Shown one piece after another: positions 5,087-8,931 of a DNA stretch of 8,931 nt (the stretch's first letter is position 1; each line of letters begins with the position of its first letter). The notes beneath the pieces were generated by a model. It did no database searches, was not told where the DNA came from, and worked only from the letters and a program-made list of their open reading frames with translations. The stretch comes from Chloroflexota bacterium (lineage in GTDB: Bacteria; Chloroflexota; Anaerolineae; Promineifilales; Promineifilaceae): positions 2,551,332 to 2,560,262 of the forward strand of contig CP070688.1 in the NCBI GenBank assembly GCA_020353135.1, in the 5' to 3' direction. Both the position numbers and the translations under genes were made by a program.

Positions 5087-7096
5087 ATGGCTAAAGAAGT
5101 GGAATTGTTGCTTACCGGAGGCTTTGTCGTCGCCATGGACGATGACCTGACCACCTACCCGGTCGGCGCCGTCGCCGCAGATGGCGACAAGATCATGGCC
5201 GTGGGGCCGGCCGACAAACTGGCCCAACAATTTGAGGCGAAGGAAACCATAGATTGCAGTGATCGCGTAATCATGCCCGGCCTGGTGAATGCCCACACAC
5301 ACGTGCCGATGACGCTTCTGCGTGGACTGAATGACGATCTGCGGCTTGATGTTTGGCTGGGATACCTGATGCCGCTCGAGCGTGAATTTGTCAACCCCGA
5401 TTTCGTCAGGCTAGGGACCGAGGTGGCCTGCGCCGAGATGATACGCTCCGGCGTTACCGCCTTTGCCGACATGTATTATCATGAAGAGACGGTGGCCGAA
5501 GCGACGGCTGAAATCGGCATGAGGGCCTTGCTCGGTCAAACAATACTCAAGTTTCCCGCACCCGATGCAGAGAGTTTTGAGGATGCGCTGGTATTGTGCC
5601 GACGCTTCATCGAGAAGTGGAATGGCCATCCGCTGATCCAGCCGGCCGTTTCTCCCCACGCCTGGTACACGGCTACCACAGAATTATTGCGTGCTTGCGC
5701 CGACCTGGCTCGTTCGTTCAATGTGCCCCTACACACGCATGTCAGCGAAACGCTGCTTGAGGTCGAGAATTGCCGCCTCGACAACAACATGCCGGTTGTG
5801 CCGTGGATCGCCCAGCACGGGATTCTGCACACCAAGCTACTGGCTGCCCATTGCGTCCACCTCGACCGCGGCGAAATGTACGATCTGCAGAAAGCTGGGG
5901 CCGGCGTGGCCCATTGCCCAACCAGCAATCTGAAATTGTCCAGCGGGTTCGCCCAAACTGCCCAGATGCTTGATATGAGTCTGAACGTTGGCGTGGGAAC
6001 GGACGGGCCGGCCAGCAACAATGACCTTGACATGTTTGAGGAAATGCGTTTGGCGGCGCTATTGGCCAAAACAGTGGCCAACGATCCGACCGTTTTACCA
6101 GCCGTGGACGCGGTCAAGATGGCCACCATTGGCGGCGCTCGCGCCGTGCATATGGCCGGCTACACAGGCAGCCTAGAACCGGGCAAACGAGCGGACATGA
6201 TCGTGATCGATATGGATGGGATACACAATTGGCCCCATTTCCATAATCATGACGAGGCGATTTATTCGCGCCTGGTCTATGCCGCGAAGAGCAGCGACGT
6301 CGCCCACGTGATTTGCAATGGCCGCTGGCTGATGCGCGAGCGCCAGTTGCTGACCGTCGACGAGGAACGGGTAAAAGTGCAGGCAACTGCCATGGCGGCC
6401 AAGATTGACGCCTTCGTCATCAAGCGAGAATCCAGCCCGTATAACAAGCTCGTCTTACTGGCCGGCGTGCAGCGCCAGGAGAGTTTCGAGGTGCAGGTTA
6501 AGGTGCCGGTCAGTCACGCGGACCGGATGCTGGCCGCATTGGAAGATGACGAAGTGGCCATTACTAAAAAGGCCCATTATCGACAATACGATAGCTACTT
6601 CGTATTCGAGGCCGACGACCCTGACGCGGCGAAGTTGCGTTACCGGGACGACGAGTACGTGGACGAGGAAGGCAAGGTTTACCAGGCCCGTTCCAGGCTA
6701 ACCTTGTTGGGCGAAGCTAACGAACAGGAGTACCCGAATGCCGTAATGCTATCCCGCTCCCGCTGGCTGGCGCCGGCCGAGCAGAGTCTGCGATTTTATC
6801 GAGAGTATTTCGCCCCTGATAACGAGGTCGAAGTTCACAAAGACCGCCGCCGCTGGCGGATAATCTATCGGGATACCGATTTCGCCGTAAATCTGGACCG
6901 GGTCATAAAGCCGGAAATGGAAGGGCTCTACCTCGAGATCAAGTCACGCACCTGGTCTCGCTCTGATGCGGAACGTAAGGCTGGCTTGATCACCGAATTG
7001 CTGCAGCTGTTCGGCGTTGAACCGGCCGCGGCTGAACCCAAAGACTATCCTGAATTGGCCCAGGCCCAGCTCGCGCAAAAGGTTGGCCCCAAATGA
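5087..7096 (+). CDS. Amidohydrolase (MTA/SAH-deaminase type) fused to a C-terminal CYTH-like domain
   Basis: The 669 residues hold two parts. Residues 1 to about 445 are a metal-dependent amidohydrolase of the ATZ/TRZ-MtaD group, whose best-known members deaminate 5'-methylthioadenosine, S-adenosylhomocysteine or adenosine. It shows NAHTHV (His70, His72), SPHA (His191), HTHVSE (His218, Glu221), AAHCVH (His255) and GTDGPASNND (Asp306), which is the full single-metal set. Residues about 465-645 resemble a CYTH triphosphate-tunnel domain: FEVQVKV (467-473), DSYFVF (502-507), LRYR (517-520), SRLTLLG (536-542), KDRRRW (585-590), VNLDRV (601-606), LYLEIK (614-619) and a final helix ending LLQLFGV. 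GAGG at 5078-5081, 5 nt before the ATG, supports the start. The gene diverges from nucleoside phosphorylase, which fits nucleoside salvage. Deaminase family sure, substrate unproven, CYTH call from pattern only. Stop is TGA. Confidence 0.85.
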   Translation: MAKEVELLLTGGFVVAMDDDLTTYPVGAVAADGDKIMAVGPADKLAQQFEAKETIDCSDRVIMPGLVNAHTHVPMTLLRGLNDDLRLDVWLGYLMPLEREFVNPDFVRLGTEVACAEMIRSGVTAFADMYYHEETVAEATAEIGMRALLGQTILKFPAPDAESFEDALVLCRRFIEKWNGHPLIQPAVSPHAWYTATTELLRACADLARSFNVPLHTHVSETLLEVENCRLDNNMPVVPWIAQHGILHTKLLAAHCVHLDRGEMYDLQKAGAGVAHCPTSNLKLSSGFAQTAQMLDMSLNVGVGTDGPASNNDLDMFEEMRLAALLAKTVANDPTVLPAVDAVKMATIGGARAVHMAGYTGSLEPGKRADMIVIDMDGIHNWPHFHNHDEAIYSRLVYAAKSSDVAHVICNGRWLMRERQLLTVDEERVKVQATAMAAKIDAFVIKRESSPYNKLVLLAGVQRQESFEVQVKVPVSHADRMLAALEDDEVAITKKAHYRQYDSYFVFEADDPDAAKLRYRDDEYVDEEGKVYQARSRLTLLGEANEQEYPNAVMLSRSRWLAPAEQSLRFYREYFAPDNEVEVHKDRRRWRIIYRDTDFAVNLDRVIKPEMEGLYLEIKSRTWSRSDAERKAGLITELLQLFGVEPAAAEPKDYPELAQAQLAQKVGPK

Positions 7097-7097
7097 C

Positions 7098-7135
7098 AAA
7101 AACCCGTCCGCTGCCTATGGCGGACGGGCTTTCTT
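7098..7135. terminator. Bidirectional intrinsic terminator between convergent genes
   Basis: CCCGTCCGC (7103-7111) and GCGGACGGG (7120-7128) form a perfect 9-bp GC-rich stem with an 8-nt loop, starting 6 nt after the amidohydrolase stop. On the plus strand it is followed by CTTTCTTC. On the minus strand the stem is followed by GTTTTTGT, an even better T-run. It can therefore end both the amidohydrolase transcript and the SCP2 transcript coming from the right. A weaker 5-bp stem (7145-7149/7157-7161) lies in the 3' region of the SCP2 transcript. Confidence 0.85.
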
Positions 7136-7188
7136 CTACACCAACCGCTCAAATTAAGCGGCTCATCGTAGATGATTTGCAGATTGGC

Positions 7189-7506
7189 CTAGCCAAATAC
7201 GGTCTGGAACTTCATTACCGTGGCTAAGTCGCCTTCAACTCTGATTTTCTGCTGCATGAACGCCTCCATGGCATTCAACTCGCCGTCAATCATAGCCACA
7301 TAGTCCAATGCTTCCATGCTAATCGTCGCCGTAGGCGCCTCGACCGGGCCCTCGCCGGTGGTGCAAACGCCGTCGGCAACGATCACATGCCATGTACCAC
7401 CTCCCTCACCCGAGAGATTGAATTGAACTTCGGCGCTCAAATCGCCAGCCTTCTCCGCGTCAAAGACCTTCGGCATGTTCGCAAAGATCTGCTCTGCTGT
7501 TGCCAT
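7189..7506 (-). CDS. SCP2 sterol-binding domain protein
   Basis: The whole 105-residue protein is a single SCP2-like fold, the normal size for stand-alone bacterial members. It begins MATAEQIFANMPKVFDAEKA, followed by a strand-rich middle with WHVIVADGVCTTGEG, then PTATISMEALDYVAMIDGEL, and a C-terminal helix region with MQQKIRVEGDLATVMKFQ. These are hallmarks of the family: the VxVxDGxC strand pair, the TI/SMEALDYVAMIDGE segment, and the KIRVEGD loop. The family binds lipids in a hydrophobic tunnel. In bacteria its ligand is usually unknown, and acyl chains are more likely than sterols. There is no signal peptide, so it is cytosolic. AAGGAG (7513-7518) lies 6 nt from the ATG, and a near-consensus promoter lies upstream, so expression may be high. 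It is a single-gene unit convergent with the amidohydrolase and divergent from the DUF3179 gene. Stop is TAG. Confidence 0.88.
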   Translation of the reverse strand: MATAEQIFANMPKVFDAEKAGDLSAEVQFNLSGEGGGTWHVIVADGVCTTGEGPVEAPTATISMEALDYVAMIDGELNAMEAFMQQKIRVEGDLATVMKFQTVFG

Positions 7507-7512
7507 TAATCA

Positions 7513-7518
7513 CTCCTT
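7513..7518 (-). promoter_or_regulatory. Strong ribosome binding site of the SCP2 gene
   Basis: The minus strand reads AAGGAG with a 6-nt spacer to the ATG at 7506. It is the closest match to the Shine-Dalgarno consensus in the window and fixes the start. Confidence 0.8.
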
Positions 7519-7567
7519 AATGATGCAAATTAACCAACTGTAGCAGCGAAAACCACCTTTCGACGTG

Positions 7568-7595
7568 AGTATAACAATGGCCCAAAGGGTGTCAA
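7568..7595 (-). promoter_or_regulatory. Near-consensus sigma-70-type promoter for the SCP2 gene
   Basis: On the minus strand a perfect -35 box TTGACA (7595-7590) is separated by 16 bp from TATACT (7573-7568), which also carries a TGT extended -10. Transcription should begin near 7561, giving a leader of about 54 nt. This is the best promoter visible in the window. Confidence 0.75.
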
Positions 7596-7680
7596 CATTA
7601 CAGTTCGCAAGCCCGCTCCCAGGTACGATCCACGCCGAATTCACTTTTGCGCGACAGCTGCTGGCAATAACTGGAGAGGC

Positions 7681-8778
7681 ATGGAACTAAAACACAGACT
7701 TACGACAAGAAATGCTTTACCGTTGTGGTTGGTAGGCCTGTGTCTGGTACTGGTCGCCTGCGCTCAAGCGGTCGATTCTGGTGAACCAGCCAGCGAAGCG
7801 AGCCAGGAAAAGTCTTCGGCGGGTGAAACCTTCGCCGATTACGATATCGTCACCCTGCTGCCTCGGGACGCCATACAAGCCATTGACAACCCCCAATTCG
7901 TTTCCGCCGCCGAGGCTGACGAGCAATACTCAGACCAAGAACTGATATTGGGCGTGGAGTTTAATGGCGACGCCAGAGCCTACTCTGTGCCGCTGTTGAG
8001 TTCGCACGAGATCGTAAACGACACAGTAGGCGGCGTTAAGATCGCCGTCACCTGGTGACCGCTTTGCTTTACGGGCATCGTGTATGCCCGCGAAATTGAT
8101 GGCCGCGAGTTCTCATTTGGCGTTTCCGGTAAATTGATTCGCAACGTATTGGTCATGTACGACCGCGAGACTGAATCCTTGTGGAGTCAGTTGTTGGGCG
8201 AGGCCGTTTCAGGCGAAATGCAAGGCACGATGCTCGAGTTTCTGCCGACCTGGCATACAACCTGGGCCGAATGGAGAGAGATGCATCCCGAAACGCTCGC
8301 CCTGCGTAAGGGTTTCGGGGGCGGCCGCGATCCATATACGGGTTACTATGCGTCTGGCGCGACTGGCGTGATCGGCGAGACGCACATCGACAATCGCCTG
8401 ACGAGCAAAGAATTCGTCATTGGCGTGACGCTGGAAGACACAGCTATCGCCTATCCTTTTCGAGTATTGAACGGCGAACCAGTCGTCAATGACACGGTTG
8501 GCGGTCGCGATCTTCTGGTACTGTTTGACCAGGAAAACGGAGGCGGTATCGTATTTGATCGCCAGGTCGACGGCCAGACTTTGTCATTCGCTCCGGCCGC
8601 CGAGGGTCAACTTGTCGACTCCGAAACTGGCACCTTGTGGGACAGCTTCCACGGTCAAGCCTTGGAAGGTACGCTGGCCGGTAAGAAACTCGACCGGATC
8701 AAGAGCACGATTGTCTTCTGGTTTGGCTGGAAAGATTTCTATAGTGATACGTTAATCTACGGCGTCGAGGAAGGGTAA
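7681..8778 (+). CDS. DUF3179 lipoprotein, predicted selenoprotein with in-frame TGA (Sec126)
   Basis: One frame runs from the ATG at 7681 to the TAA at 8776-8778, interrupted only by TGA at 8056-8058, giving 365 residues if TGA is read as selenocysteine. Residues 11-27 are a lipoprotein signal with lipobox LVAC (Cys27), so the protein is exported and lipid-anchored. Two copies of the DUF3179 unit follow, about 88-190 and 245-350, each with VNDTVGG (112-118 and 269-275). In copy 1 the TGA stands where relatives have the first Cys of CPLC, giving Sec126-Pro-Leu-Cys129, a likely redox pair. Copy 2 has Asp283 and Asn286 there. A SECIS-like hairpin begins 14 nt after the TGA. The 240 codons downstream are intact and typical of the family. 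I recall that family annotation already allows for selenoprotein members, but could not check. GGAG (7673-7676) precedes the ATG by 4 nt. Biochemical function is unknown. A recent nonsense mutation is the alternative. Confidence 0.8.
8056..8058 (+). other. In-frame TGA, predicted selenocysteine codon
   Basis: The context reads Thr-Trp-TGA-Pro-Leu-Cys-Phe-Thr-Gly. Family members typically have Cys at this codon, one base away from TGA (TGC/TGT). TGA is the normal stop of five other genes in this window (stops at 354, 1719, 2564, 3495 and 7094), so genome-wide reassignment is excluded. Recoding must be local. Confidence 0.78.
8068..8095 (+). promoter_or_regulatory. Candidate bacterial SECIS element
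   Basis: CGGGCAT (8072-8078) pairs perfectly with ATGCCCG (8084-8090) around the 5-nt loop CGTGT. TTT (8068-8070) can extend the stem with AAA (8093-8095) across a small internal loop. The loop begins 20 nt after the TGA, and its second base is G. As I recall the published bacterial SECIS description, this meets it: upper stem 4-16 bp, G in one of the first two loop positions, loop 16-37 nt from the UGA. It lies in coding sequence, as bacterial SECIS elements do, and would recruit SelB with Sec-tRNA. Confidence 0.72.
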
Positions 8779-8931
8779 TCGCCCCAGGCCAAAGCCAGTA
8801 CTGATCACCTACGACTCACCTCTGGTCAAGGCTGCCCGCTTGGCGTCAAAAATCGCTTGTGCTAGATTCCCCTCCGCTGACGAATAGCAGCTAGAAGTAG
8901 AGCATTAATGGCGGCGTTGCGAGACGGCCGC
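8779..8931. other. Right-edge region without a firm gene
   Basis: No intrinsic terminator for the DUF3179 gene is visible. The stem 8825-8830/8839-8844 (GTCAAG/CTTGGC, one G-T pair) is weak and not followed by T on the plus strand. Two edge fragments are possible but unproven. One is a minus frame ending at TAG 8862-8864, open to the window edge for 22 codons and ending AINALLLAAIRQRRGI. The other is a plus ATG at 8907 (MAALRDGR), open to the edge with only a weak purine stretch before it. At most one can be real. Confidence 0.3.

Noticed and set aside
8056..8058. Genetic code with TGA reassigned to Trp or Gly
   Set aside because: Genes ending at 354, 1719, 2564, 3495 and 7096 all stop with TGA at the expected family length, and Trp is encoded by TGG throughout.
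7681..8778. Two separate genes (7681-8058 and a GTG-started frame from 8080), or a pseudogene
   Set aside because: Both pieces are in the same frame and join into one continuous DUF3179 protein without a gap. The GTG at 8080 lies in the middle of a conserved strand with no ribosome site. No frameshift or second stop occurs. The Cys-site position and SECIS-like hairpin favour recoding, though a single nonsense mutation cannot be fully excluded.
8907..8931. Start of a new plus-strand gene (MAALRDGR)
   Set aside because: Only eight codons are visible with a weak ribosome site, and an overlapping minus frame is equally possible.

Overview
The window looks like a chromosomal segment of an uncultured, moderately GC-rich bacterium, most likely a member of the Chloroflexota. 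That guess rests on gene content recalled from family knowledge and not on a marker gene. The content is a polyphosphate glucokinase, a pyrimidine-nucleoside phosphorylase, a small SCP2 protein, a DUF3179 lipoprotein, and a membrane VWA protein with a WLGRPR-type N-terminus. No rRNA, tRNA, CRISPR array, insertion sequence or phage gene was seen.

Layout. Positions 1-4799 hold five genes on the minus strand, read right to left: pyrimidine-nucleoside phosphorylase (4799-3495), patatin-like phospholipase (3406-2564), polyphosphate glucokinase (2489-1719), a Schlafen/AlbA-type ATP-binding regulator (1715-354), and the first 85 codons of a membrane VWA protein that runs off the left edge (256-1). 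Gaps are 88, 74, 3 and 97 nt, so one transcript or a few overlapping ones is plausible. From 4800 to 5086 lies a divergent promoter region. On the plus strand, 5087-7096 encodes an amidohydrolase of the MTA/SAH-deaminase type fused to a C-terminal CYTH-like domain. It ends in a bidirectional terminator shared with the convergent SCP2 gene (7506-7189, minus). A second divergent promoter region follows (7507-7680), then a DUF3179 lipoprotein gene (7681-8778, plus). The last 153 bases contain nothing that can be called firmly.

Most notable result. The DUF3179 gene is interrupted by an in-frame TGA at 8056-8058. It sits exactly where the family has the first Cys of a CxxC (Cys-Pro-Leu-Cys) motif. 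The frame then stays open for a further 240 codons of well-conserved DUF3179 sequence. Twenty nucleotides after the TGA begins the loop of a perfect 7-bp hairpin (stem 8072-8078/8084-8090, loop CGTGT with G in second place), which matches the bacterial SECIS description. Five other genes here terminate with TGA, so the code is not reassigned. The best reading is one 365-residue selenoprotein with a Sec-x-x-Cys redox pair (Sec126/Cys129), not two ORFs or a pseudogene.

Functional themes. The divergent pair, nucleoside phosphorylase and nucleoside-type deaminase, suggests nucleoside salvage controlled from one intergenic region. The CYTH domain on the deaminase adds a likely triphosphate- or polyphosphate-binding module. 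Polyphosphate glucokinase lies in the neighbouring operon, so polyphosphate is a thread that may or may not be coincidental. The SCP2 and patatin genes suggest lipid handling. The regulator and VWA genes have no clear link to the rest.
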